From Setophaga petechia (Eukaryota > Chordata > Aves > Passeriformes > Parulidae), in contig JANCRA010000019.1 of assembly GCA_024362935.1 (NCBI GenBank), positions 3,654,501 through 3,718,500 on the forward strand: a stretch of DNA of 64,000 nucleotides, written 5' to 3'. The notes beneath the pieces are model-generated. The model was not told the DNA's origin. It saw only the letters and a program-made list of their open reading frames with translations, and made no database searches. A program made the position numbers and the translations under genes. Positions 21,701-33,206 of this stretch are shown piece by piece. Position 1 is the stretch's first letter. Each line of letters begins with the position of its first letter.

Positions 21701-24700
21701 CATCTGCTTCTTAAAAAGAATTTTTAACTGCAAATAGTTTCCATTTTTGTAAGATAGAGACTTTACCTAGCTTTGAATAATAATTCCATATATTTCAGTC
21801 TTTTTCTTTTCAGGTACAGAAAAAATAAGATAAATTGAAAGAGGTTATTTTGGTTTCATGGAGAGCTGTTTTCTGGGGATTTTGTGTTGTACTGCATAGT
21901 ACTATGTGAATTCTATTTCTGTATAAAAGTGCTCTACTATTCTAGGGTATATTTTAAAATTTTTATTAAGGGAGTGTGCAGAACACTAGGTGGGAAGGCT
22001 GGTTTAATCTTCCTTTGAAAGAGGAAAAGCATTCAGAGACCAGTTGCTACAGAGGAAATGTGTAGACATTTAACTCCCTTGAGCAGAGTTCGATATTGTG
22101 ATTATTCCCATATAGCCGAGTGGTATTTTGGTGGTAAAATCTCAGTGATTCTAAAGTAAATGGCAAATTAACAGTAGTAGAGGTCTCAGATGATTTGTCT
22201 TGGTTTAAAGTGTCTTAAAACCATGCCAGTTCTGAAAGTGTGGCAGTTAAGCAGTCCTCAGAGAACATTTGGTGTGTTGCTGTTATGCCTCTTTTTTTTT
22301 TTCAGCCCTAAGGCTTAGAAACTGACCCTTTAATTTGTCCATATTTTCTATAGCAAATTATTTATTAAGAAAGGGATGTAGAATAAGAGCATGTCATGAA
22401 GACCGCACTGATACTTGTCTTGCAAAAATTTCACCAGAGACTTTTCTAACCAGCAGTGACAGCATTGTAAAATCAGCAGGGAACATCCACATCAGCTGTT
22501 GCCAGCTGCCTACTGCAGAACAGGCTGGTCTGACACATCTGAAGCCTGAGAAATAGCAAAGATCCTCCAGAGTCACTCCTTTGCCCATAGGTTATCATGT
22601 TTTTCATCCTTTGCCTGCGTTTTGAGATCCCTTTTTTAATGGAGCTGCTTTAGACCACAGAAGTCCCCTTGTGCGGGTGCTAATATTGGATATTCACTCT
22701 ACATCTGAATGGTGATAGGTGCCAGACCAATTCTTGCTAATAATTATAAGGTTTTTAAATAAATGGTCACTAATGGAGAAGCAGTGATTTTTAGAAAAGA
22801 AGGATTAGGATATTTCTATGCAAAATGTCCAGCTTCTCTCAAAAGGATGCCTGAGTCATTCCCCTGCGGTCCCAAATTCTGCACACACATTCATAATATT
22901 TAAAACCTTTTTTGTACAGTTGTCTTGCTGTATCACTGTATGGTTTTCTGTGAAGTTGGTGAAGTAAAACAGAACTGAATTATGGTAAATCTGAGAACTG
23001 TGAGACATAAAATTCTTGGCAGTCGAGGCTAATGCTGCTGTGCAAACTTCTGTGCCTGATGGTCACATAGAATAGGTATATTCCAGAAGTCCATTTATCT
23101 CAGGCATTGAAATTTAATTTTCAAGGCTTTGGGGTTAGTGATTTGCAGCACTCATAGACTAAATTTGATGCATTGCTACATCTACTTTATGACATCCACC
23201 CACACATAAATGTATATCAAAGACATTAAGTACAAGTCAGACTCAAAAAGCTGCAGTGGCTTGGTTCATTCAGTAAAGCAGTTGGCTTAGGTGTTAGCTC
23301 ACATCTCAGAACTCTGGTGCAGATTGGGTCATGCCAACAAGTGGAACCATAATCCATTTTTCCAAGATGGATATGGCTGCACATTGCCATAAAAAGGAGA
23401 ATTGATGCTGAATACTTGCTGTCTTCACAACCATCTGTTAGGATGCAATGTTTTGGTCATTATGGTAAAATTAAAAATTAATTAAACTGTCATAAAACTA
23501 ACCCCTATTACCCAGTTTACATAATTTTATGTGTCTGCAAGAGTTGCTCACCCCTTTCTTTCTCTGGGTGACATACTAGTACAGTAAACATGAGTACATA
23601 AGAAGCAGAACTGTATAAATTTAGAAAAATGCCTTTAGCTTTGGTCTTTCCCAGAGGTATATCAGTTTCCCCACCAGAATCTCAGTAACTATAAAATTAG
23701 ACTGTGTATGTAACAAAATAAACATAACCAAAACCAGAAAGTCAGTGTTCATCTGCCACCAGAAGTCTTACATGCAGTCTGCAGGACAAGTTTTATTTAC
23801 ACGGAACCTCTCTGTGTCTCACTTTACAGAGCTTTACTGTTTTTCTAAACTTCGTGTTTGTGGTCTCACAGGTTATTATATCAAAATGAAAAAAAGATGA
23901 TGTTTGTCTCTTTTCTCTTGCATCACTAAGCTGTAGCAAATCCACATGACACCCAGCTTTAGTTTCATGATCAGTGAATATCAAACACTGCTCATCTTTC
24001 AAACATAACTTTTAAATCCCAGTGGATTTAATAAGGCCAAACAACACACGTGCACTGTAGTTCTCTGAAGGACACGGGGATATGAACTCACTGAGAAGTT
24101 TTAGAGAAATATTCCTTTTAAATATATCCGTTCTTCAAAAGCAGAGCTTTTGGTACAAGTGTGATTTTCCTCTGGAAGGCTTTTCAAGTTCAAGGTACAA
24201 TTTCTGAGAAAAAAATCCGAATAAAATCCCATGCCTAGACTCTTTTGAAGCTCGTTTGCCAGCAACCAGTTGCATGCCCAGAAGAGCCCGTGGGCAGGGA
24301 GATTTGTTCCTGTTTCCCTTCAGCCAAAAACCATTATGCAGTAGCCAAAGGATAAGAAAAGAGGCCAGACTTGCCTCTGTCTGGGGAAGTCCACAGGCAG
24401 CCTTGTATTCCACATGGCAATTCCACATTCCTCTCACCTCCTCTTAGGGACTTCATTTTTTCTCTCTTATGTATACTAGAAGTAATGCAGTATAGGATTC
24501 TAAAGCCTAGGATTATCCAGGGTGAACCAAGTCCTTTTCAGAAATCCAAAAAGGATTTCTGGTTTTGTTAGTTTTGATGTTTGTCTGCAGATTTCTTAAT
24601 GTTTAGAAATAGTGAAGTTGCTCACTATATTACCTTTTTCTTGCTCATCTGACTAAATAATAGCTTCCTTTTAAAATAAGGACAGTTGGAAAAGCATTAA

Positions 24701-25050
24701 CATGAGAGAAATATTTCCTTTTTATATTCCTGGGGGAGAAAAGATAATAAGGTGCAATATTTTAAAGGAATTCAGCATATTTACTGTTTAGTTTTTACAC
24801 TTGTTGATCACAGTCACATGACACAGTAAAGTCTTGCTCCCAAATAGCAAGAAACCAAGAATAAAAGAGAAAGCCTGATAATAGATTCCTAGGTCAGTGA
24901 TCCGTAAGACCTTGGTAAGCGACCTGCAAAACTGTCCTAAACACTGTTTTCTGGGGCAAATATGACAAAGCTTCTAAAGTTTTTCACAACAAACACCGAG
25001 GCTCCTGCAAATCCACTAACCAGAAAGTAGTCTTCCAGGTGATGGGACAA

Positions 25051-25364
25051 TGTTGTCATTATATTACAAAGGTTCCATGTTGTTTTTTCCTATTGCAAGA
25101 GTTTCACATCTCCTTGATGTTTCTTGTAAGCAGCTCCTCTAAGCACTAATTCTTCCTTCTTCTCACAGTAGCCAGTTGACTCTAATTCCCTTCTCAACCA
25201 ACCAAGCCACTCTTTCATAGCACTCTTCTTCTCATTGGCTACAACTGTGGCCTGTTAAAGTCAGGCCTGTTCCTAATCTCTAATAATTGGCTCAGCTGCA
25301 ACTCCTTAGGGGTAAGATTACTTTCTATACTACCTTTATTTTTCTTATATTCTATCCCCCTACA
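25051..25364. mobile_element. Probable solo LTR of an endogenous retrovirus
   Basis: The segment starts TGTTGTCATTATATTACA and ends TCTATCCCCCTACA, so it has TGT...ACA ends. The flanking six bases are GGACAA (25045-25050) and TGACAA (25365-25370), matching at five of six, as an eroded 6-bp target-site duplication would. The inner sequence, with ATTGGCTACAACTGTGGCC and TAATCTCTAATAATTGGC, resembles a songbird LTR that I remember only loosely. No internal retroviral sequence is present, so it would be a solo LTR. Orientation is not decided. It ends about 390 bp upstream of the exon at 25753. Confidence 0.55.
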
Positions 25365-25620
25365 TGACAAAGCTGAGTTGCAAAGTAATGTGGACTGATG
25401 GCCCTAACCACTTACTGACCCCTTTTTGGGCAGAGTAGTCTGCAGGCTGCATCCTGTACAGCCTTTACTGTGGGCTGCAGGGCGATGCTATTTTCTCCCT
25501 AAGGGAAGGTGCTGCCCAGCCCCTTGGAGCTGATCTTTCCAGGGACATTCTCTCCCCTTTGCTCCATTAACATCAGCTGTTCCTAATTCCGTGACAGTTT
25601 GCTCCTTTGCTCTGACGTAT

Positions 25621-25712
25621 GGGGGTGTGAGGTGGTGGCTGGCTGAGGTAGAGGGTGTTTTTGCCTGGGGGTGTGAGGTGGTGGCTGAGTGAGACAGAGG
25701 ATGTTTTTGCAG
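25621..25712 (+). repeat. 46-bp tandem duplication before an exon
   Basis: Two adjacent 46-bp units, each beginning GGGGGTGTGAGGTGGTGGCT and ending GTGTTTTTGC or ATGTTTTTGC, lie at 25621-25666 and 25667-25712. They differ at only a few positions. The second unit ends 40 bp upstream of the coding exon, within the likely branch-point zone of the acceptor. Confidence 0.93.
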
Positions 25713-25752
25713 TGTATAAACCTCTCTTCCTGTTTCCTCTCCCCCTGAGCAG

Positions 25753-25840
25753 CGTCCTTGACAGTGCAAGTCGGCTGGATGAAGAGCACAAGCTGATCGC
25801 CAGGTACGCAGCAAGGCTGGCAGCAGAAACTTCTTCATCA
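25753..25840 (+). CDS. DTNA: DTNA exon: second syntrophin-binding motif
   Basis: This 88-nt exon encodes VLDSASRLDEEHKLIARYAA then RLAAETSSS after a split arginine. The RLDEEHKLIARYAARL helix is the constitutive syntrophin-binding motif of dystrobrevins and repeats the pattern of the preceding cassette exon. The acceptor reads CCCCCTGAGCAG and the donor TCA|GTAAGT. The exon ends on a complete codon. GAGCAG is a possible tandem acceptor; use of the upstream AG would add one serine. The sequence is strongly conserved with mammals. Confidence 0.96.
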
Positions 25841-28308
25841 GTAAGTGTTTTAATTAAAGGAAGGTACTTTCCTTCTGTTGTTTTCCAGGGGCTTGGCAAG
25901 ATCAGGGAAATTACATCTGACAGTCTAATGATTAATGGATTATTTTTCCCTGTTCTTTTCATCAGAGGCTGTTATGCTTTAATAATAACACTTTTATGCA
26001 GTCCATTGAATCCAAAGAATCCACATACTAATGCATATAATCTATATACTAATGCAGTGGCATTTAAATAATTGCATCAAAGGGAGCCTGACATCTTGAA
26101 CTCAGGAAAGACTATAAAATATTGTCTGGACTAGCTTTGGTTAAAGGTTAATGATTTACTGCATTGGGAAAATGTGGTGGTGAATCCATTTTACTCTCTA
26201 GCTTGAATATCACAGCCACTAGGGCCTTAAGTACTAAGGATATTAAAGAATGTTCTTCAGCAGGATGACTGTAATGACCCCCTGCATTAGCCCTGGCTCC
26301 CATTTTCATTTCAGAGCAATGATTATTCTGCTCTCTGTGTCCAAAGATAGAAGGTGATGACAGGCTAAAACCTCACTAACTGCATTAAGGAACTAGAGAG
26401 AATGAAGCAGGAACCTTATCAAAGTATATAAAATCTTAAATGGTACATAAAAGGTCAGCCTAGCTACTTTTTTTTTGATCTCAGACCGTTTGATAGAAAA
26501 AGGGTCCATGAATGATGGTTAAGTGAAAAGCAGCAGGTCTGGAGCACCCAGAAACATTTTCACACCGTGATATTCACACTGTGGGGTCAATTGAAAGGGT
26601 GAAATTGGGCACCACACACTGTGTAAAGACACTGAGTCACATTCACACCACATGAAGATGGGTCTGCTGCCCCGTGCAGATGTTCTTACGGAGATTTCAC
26701 ACTACCTGCAGCTGCCTGGGAGGAGAGGAGTGCTCCTGTTCTGCCAGTCCAGCCCAAATCAATCCTTTTCAGACATGTGACAACAGTGTTTCAAATTTAA
26801 GGCAACCTGTAGATTACAGTCTTATTCCTGAAAGACAGTAATTCTTTATGGGAACATGATTCCCCATAATAATGTTTCTGGTTAAAAATCAGTTGACATC
26901 AGTTCCATATAACATGTGTCCTTGATGTAGGGGAAAACAGTACAAACAGAGCTGACTTGAAGGAAAATACTGGATTTCTCATTGCCATCCATCTTTGCTC
27001 TTTGAACAAAAGAGACAGTAGGAAGAGGGGAGGTTTCTATAAAGAGGAATCTTTCCAAGCATAAGACTGATGCCCAGTAGGGGCAGTGGAAATTTTTAAA
27101 GCTTTGGTGATAGTCATTCTGGATTTTAAGGAACTAAATATATTGATAACAGTAGGCATTCAGGATAAAGATCCTGCTTCCTCCTGTATGAGTGATGACA
27201 TCCACCAGTGTCTATCAGTTGTTTATGCACTGTTCTACTTCCCTGTAGTTGATGTGTTAATGGGAAAATGTGTCCATAGCAGAAAAGATAGTATGTGGTT
27301 ATGGGGGAAACATACTGTCCTTTTCCCACAGACAGTCCTAACCTTTGTTAGGCTACTGAAATATATCTTCACCCTTTTTGAGGGTTCACCTCCTGGCAGA
27401 GGAGATGCCTGGTATCACATAAAATAACACTCCAGAGTTACACTTCACAGGGCTTTTTGTGGTGAGGAGCCCTCATATCATAGCAGTAACTCAGCAGAGT
27501 ATTTTTAAATACCTGATTCCTTCAAGTTGGAGTTAAAAATAAATGGGTATCTTTCATAGTTATGAAACTTCTAAATGTCCTGCTCTATGTTGTCATTGTT
27601 ACAATACTGAAATACAGAAGTGTGAACAAGGAAAACAGTGATTGATTATTGCTGATGAACATGCAAGAAGTGCATAGTCCAATGAAGCGGTAGTGAGCAC
27701 TACCTAGTTTGGTGAGAGGCAAATTCTCATATCATTTTACTGGTGGAAAAAAAGATTTTTCTGTACTTGAAGGACTGGGGAAATAATTTCCTTTGAAGTA
27801 TCCTGAGAGCAGATAAGAAAACTTGGCCAAATGGGCCACACAGCCAGACTGAAAACTGAGCACTGCTTTCAAACTGAAAGTAAAACCGTGCTTTCAAGAG
27901 CATGAAACATCACTGCACTGGAAACACATCCCATCTTTTCTGGAGGCAGACACTGCTTTTTGCTTCAGTGTGCTCCTCTTGTCTGTAACATCAATATCAA
28001 GAGCCACATTACAGCAACTGCCTGCAGCAGTGTCATTGCCTTTTATGATTGGTTCAGAGGAAGTTGTGTGAAAAAGCAGTGACTGACAGGATAGTAAACA
28101 CTGAGTCTTATTTACTCTAGCACTTATCCTGCTTTTACTAGCAATGGTTCCATACTGGTATGAGCACAACATGAGTGTTCTTTTTTTAGTGTAGGCAAGC
28201 TTGGTACTGCACTTTCTGTAAACAGATTTCACAGAACAGATCTGTGTTGAACTCGTGGTGCATGCTGGCTATTCCTCTTTCAATGCAGCCTTTTCTGTTT
28301 TACAACAG
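25841..28308 (+). other. DTNA intron
   Basis: No firm element was found. A stretch at about 26395-26480 (CTTATCAAAGTATATAAAATC and following) faintly resembles the 3' part of an ancient CR1/L3 LINE, but it is too short to call. Confidence 0.7.
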
Positions 28309-28406
28309 CAGCCGAGTCAGCAGAGAGGGGCATCAGATATCTCCTTCACCATTGATGCAAACAAGCAACAAAGGCAGCTGATTGCAGAGCTTGAAAATAA
28401 AAACCG
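28309..28406 (+). CDS. DTNA: DTNA exon: start of coiled coil
   Basis: This 98-nt exon encodes QPSQQRGASDISFTIDANKQ then QRQLIAELENKN and two bases of an arginine. It opens the coiled-coil region that pairs with dystrophin or utrophin; leucine and isoleucine recur with heptad spacing from QLIAELENKN onward. The bird reads QPSQQRGASD where I recall QPPQQRSAPD in mammals, a short variable stretch before the conserved helix. The acceptor is TTTTACAACAG|CAG, so a tandem CAGCAG choice could drop the first glutamine. The donor is CG|GTAAGG. Confidence 0.96.
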
Positions 28407-29768
28407 GTAAGGATCCACTAAGTACCTGGTTTTGTTCAGTCCCACATGTTACATATATATTTGTTTCTTAGCATTTTTTACCACCTGTACAATGTGCTGA
28501 TAAAGGCACATATGTTTCCCCCTACAAATAAAAACAGAGCACAAAAAGGTCCATACAATAGGATAAAGGCTCTGAAATCCATAGCCACCCCTTGTTTTCA
28601 GAAGCGTACTGTCCAATTACATGATATAATCATGGATGCTTTACTGTTTGCAGCTGCTGTTTGTTAAGAGATTTTTAAAAAAAATTGTTTCAAAACCGGA
28701 TTAACTTTCAGTTGGATTCTCAGTAGCACTATAACATGAAATGATAAAAGGATCAGTCACGCTTGTAACGTTATGCTCCCCTGCTTTTATTCAGGAAAAA
28801 GATGATTAAAGCTCTTCAGAACACAGTCTGCCTGGGAGAGGTTAGCAGGAAGATTAGCAGCAAGTTAGGCTGCTGATCAAATGAGACAGGAGGTGCAGAT
28901 GTGATTGAGATTGAGAGTGTCCAGGAGAAATAGGCCAACCGGCCCAAAAAAAGGAGTGATGCCTGTTTGTTAACAGCAGAGAACCTGGCCCTGGGTACCA
29001 GACTGCCTGATGCCATGAAATGTATGGCAGCAGAGCTCTGCTTTTAGTGCTGGACCATAAAACAGAGGCTAGCCCAGACCAGATGGTTTCCCATTCCAAA
29101 CTCTGCACTGCCTTCTGTCACCGTGTAATGAGCACCACTAGCTCCAGTCTCGATTTGCCTTTCATACTTCGAGGCTGCCTCCTGACCGTCTGCTTCCAGC
29201 ACATTGTGAAGAAGAGACAAAATTCACAAAGGTTTCAACCTTGTGCTGTGAAGCTTTGTATTAGCCTTTTGACAGCACTCCAGGGCTCACAAGCCAGTCG
29301 TAACAAGTCTTGTTAAAGTGCTTTTCTGTGAATTGTCAACTGCTCTCACATCTCTGCTTCCATTAAAAGTATTTTAAAGGGCTAAATATTTTCTCTGATA
29401 TGCCACAATGTCCAGAAAGGTTACTTCAATTTTTTTTAAGTTCATGAGGTGTTGGAAATGTTCATGGTGAAGAATTAAAAGGGTGCAGTTCTGTCAAGCA
29501 TGGAGCTATTTTATGTCTACCTGTTTTTTTGGGGGGGCTTTTGAAGAACGATTTCCCTTTATGGCAAAATCCTAAGAGTTTATTCAGAAATTATCCCATT
29601 GCTGAGGGCTTCTTTGGTTGGCTGCAAACAAGTTGTTTGCATTTTACTTACATCTTCCCTGATTATAAGCTAAATACAGTCATGCTTTTTCACCTCTTGC
29701 GATGTCCAGGGAGCTGCTTTTGTGGAAAATTAATGACTTATGGTCTTCTGCTTATTCTCCTCCCCAAG
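28407..29768 (+). other. DTNA intron
   Basis: No element was recognised in this 1.4-kb intron. It contains a G-run after poly-T near 29525-29537. Confidence 0.75.
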
Positions 29769-29882
29769 AGAAATCCTGCAGGAGATCCAGAGGCTGCGAC
29801 TTGAACATGAGCAAGCATCTCAGCCCACACCAGAGAAGGCCCAACAAAATCCCACTCTCCTTGCAGAGCTCCGGCTCCTGAG
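29769..29882 (+). CDS. DTNA: DTNA exon: coiled coil, first helix
   Basis: This 114-nt exon completes the split arginine and encodes [20 protein letters not shown] then [17 protein letters not shown] plus two bases of the next arginine. It forms the rest of the first coiled-coil helix, a proline-containing break ([11 protein letters not shown]) and the start of the second helix. This is the dystrophin-binding module. The acceptor is TCTCCTCCCCAAG|AGAAATCC, where a second AG follows at once, but only the first keeps the frame. The donor is AG|GTAAGC. It is essentially identical to the mammalian protein. Confidence 0.97.
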
Positions 29883-32800
29883 GTAAGCTCACAGGAGTAA
29901 AACCTCTGGCCTTAGCAGGGGCCAACCACTCATTCTCAGCAGGAGAAGAAATAAAAGATAAGCCTTGGCTTATGGTTTTGGAGGGTTTTTTAAGTAAGTC
30001 AGCCAATGTGGGGTTTTTTGTCAATTTTTGGTGCAGCTTGTTGTCCTAGAAGTAATTAAGCTTATGCTTTAAACTGTGTGCATGAGAAATCTCACATATT
30101 ACTCCTCTACATTAAATTAAGCTTATGCATTAGGATTTGCAGAGTTAGGCCCTTAGGCTGTTTGGAACAGGTCCCCCCAGCCTGGTCCAAATGCCATTAA
30201 TTATATGGGAAAAAATGTTCAGAACAAATGCCTTTACAAAGATTTCTAGTTTATACTAAAGAAAATAGAGAACTACATGAAAATACAGCCAGAATTAGAT
30301 GTTAATCTCTGGAAATTTCCCCCATGTGTTGAACTCCAAGGAGAGGTCAGTCCTCTTCATGGTGCCAAACCAGGCTGCAGAATGATCCTCCTCGTCACGT
30401 GGGGGGTGAAGAGTAATGTCATCTGCAGCTGCTGAAGATTTAGAGGATCCTTCCTCCAGTTATCCCACCGAGCTAAAAACACTAATATGGATGTGACTGC
30501 ATGTTAGTTACAATACTCTACATGAATTTACTAATTTCCATGTATATCACATTGAAGAAGCGCAATTGTCATTGGCCCAGATCCATAGGCTCCCTGGAAG
30601 TCCTGAAGTTCACATTGTGAGAACCAGACAGAGAATCCAATAAGAACTATTCAAAATACTCTATGTGAATAGAGAAGAGAGTGTAAGCCCTTTCCTTCCA
30701 GTGAAACAATGCTAGATTGCTCTGCCCCCTGAATAATGAGCATTTTTTGCCATTTAGCCACTCCTCACACAACTAATATTTTAGTGGTCTGATGCATATC
30801 CAGAGGAAATTACTATCAGAAACTGTGCTAAATTTTTTTCTTTACAAATACTTTATAGTTTTATTATGGAGTTTTCCACACAAAAATATTTTTCTGATTC
30901 ACAAATCATTACTTTGGCTTTCCAATCTAAATACAAATTAGCTTCTTCATTTCTATGAGGGATTTTAATGTGTAATTACTTCTGTAGATCTACAGGCAAG
31001 TGACATTGTGTGAGGCATATAACACTGACTGCCGTGAAAACGTGTACACTGTAAAATACACCAATAATGTAACTCCTGTCCATCAAACGGAATGTCCATT
31101 TTCAGCAGGTTTAGTAAATCAGCTTTTTATATAGTTGACTAATAAAATTCATTATACTTTCAAAAAATGAATGATTGTGTAGTGTTAGCAGGCTGACTAC
31201 TTAGCTTTTCCCTCTTTTCAATTTTGATACACATATTGAAGCATAATACCCTTATTTTAATTTCTTGATATGCAATGTCCCTAGGGCACTGATACTGAAT
31301 TCCTCATCTCTACCTTCCCTGATTTAATATGCAGTATGAGAATCAGAAAATAACTTTTAATCTCTGGGTCTGAACTACTTTGCATTCCTTCTGAAATATT
31401 CACCATTTGAAAGGCAAAAGTCTTGACTTTGGATTTACTGGGGAATTTTGACACCACCTCAAATTCCTGGACACTTAAGATGGCACAAGGCTGTTCTTAC
31501 GTGTAAAACAGCAGGACTCAGGGTAGCAGCCCTAATTTATGTCTGTTACCCTGCTGATTTTTCAGGCTTGAAGCACTTAGGGGCTGTAGAGCAATTTAGT
31601 TCATGTTGTATTAAGAAATGCTGGAGTCTGTAAACCATATTGTGGGTACCTGTCCCACCATCTTTCACAAGCTGCTGTAGTGTGGCACTCAGTGAATGAG
31701 TCCTGAACACAGCATTCCTTCACATTACGAGTACTGTCTTGGAGACAGGTTGGAAAACCCCTTACTTGCAAGAATTTGCTCTGGAGTACAGCAGGAGAAA
31801 AACCTCAGAGGACAGTGCACACTGTTTAGCTCCTCTCTCCCTGTGGAATGAATCTAAAACCATCAGAGCTCTGTACTAGGACCTGCCACTTTGAATTACA
31901 CGGACCTTATGTTTGTTAAATAATAAACTCTGCTGCTTTTGTACAGTTCATAGCATTTCCAGCCATTACCTGTCTGGAAAAGAAAAGCCAACCAGGCATT
32001 TTGTAGCAGGAAATAGATCAATCCTTCAGAAGAGTAAATGCAACCTGTCAGTGTTACTATATGATCCTATTACAAAGGTGAGGGATAGCACACATGAGCA
32101 GTCCTGTAGAAATCAGTGTTGACTATATCTGTAGTTGCTCACTTACAGTGAAGGCTCAAAACCAGGGTTTCATATTGCCCTAAATACAGGAAATCTACTT
32201 AAGTCTTGTTGGTTCCAGTGCTCTTCCATTTAGGATTAAATTGTCATATTTTTCGGTAGTACAAGGGTAACAACATAGTGTTTGTATGTTATATGCAATA
32301 CAGTAGAATATAAAATATATGTATATATTCAGTAACAATGTTAATTATATAATAACTAGGCAACCATTTTATTTTGTTTTTAGGTGGAGACCTCCCACAA
32401 TTTAGTGGTTTAATGTGTGCAAGTGTTGATCCCCCATCCTGGAGCTGTGTAGAATCAAAGCTGTTCAGATTTATGGGGGCACAGGGAGACTGTCACACTT
32501 GGAGTGGCTCAGTATTCACTGTCACACAGCCAGCATTGGACTCTGAGTGCAAAGAGCTAACTTCGAGCAGTTATATCTGTACTATGTGATAGGCTTCCTC
32601 TTGTTTTCAGGAAAAAAAAAATAGAAACAAAAGCAGATTACTGTGGGTTTTTGTCTGAATTTCTGAACTCTCTTAGCTTCTTTCATATCTCACTGTGTTC
32701 AGTGCCCCTGCTGTAATTTCCTGTCCTTCAGGGCATGGCTTTAATTTCTCCTGACAGCTAGTGAGGTTATTGACTAGAGAGTTCCAAAGCTAAAATTGCC

Positions 32801-33109
32801 AGGCATTTGCACAAGGGACTATAACACAAGCTTGTTTGAACCTCATTTGTTCTTTGAAGAAGGGTCTGTGGCAGTGTCTGTCTTTTCCCTAATCACTTTT
32901 CAGTCCTGTGAGGATTCCCAGTGAGAGGGAGCTCCTTAGCCTTCATGGAGCCACATTTCTAAACCCTGTGCTGAGTTCATACTGTGTGTTTGCTTTCCTG
33001 TGCTCTGTAGGCATCTGTCCATAGTAGGGCTGGCAGAATGATGCAGTTAAAAGCTGCTTCTGCTGCTGCTGTGAGGGGTAAGCCCTGATCAGGTCTCCTT
33101 GTTTCTCAG
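29883..33109 (+). other. DTNA intron
   Basis: This is AT-rich intron. A CACGTG E-box core occurs at about 30395 in a locally CpG-bearing stretch. No mobile element was recognised. Confidence 0.7.
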
Positions 33110-33206
33110 GCAGCGGAAGGATGAGCTGGAGCAGAGGATGTCTGCGCTCCAGGAAAGCCGAAGGGAGCTGATGGTTCAGCTAGAAGGCCTCATGAAACTG
33201 CTGAAG
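33110..33206 (+). CDS. DTNA: DTNA exon: coiled coil, second helix
   Basis: This 97-nt exon completes an arginine and encodes [20 protein letters not shown] then [12 protein letters not shown]. It is the second coiled-coil helix, with hydrophobic residues at heptad positions (L, M, L, L, M, L, L, M, L). The acceptor is CTTGTTTCTCAG and the donor AAG|GTAAGG. It ends on a complete codon (phase 0), which lets either the 18-nt microexon or the exon at 38436 follow in frame. Confidence 0.97.

Larger units (their letters stand above)
18789..25752 (+). other. DTNA intron, 7 kb
   Basis: The intron has AT-rich sequence without recognised genes from 18789 to about 25050, then a probable LTR at 25051-25364 and a 46-bp tandem duplication at 25621-25712 just before the next exon. 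Exon-like open frames inside it have no family match that I recognise. Confidence 0.75.

Noticed and set aside
26395..26480. Possible ancient CR1/L3 LINE scrap
   Set aside because: Similarity is limited to about 80 bases by eye and could be chance in AT-rich DNA.
30390..30402. CACGTG E-box in an intron as an internal promoter
   Set aside because: It is a lone hexamer with no CpG island or TATA context.
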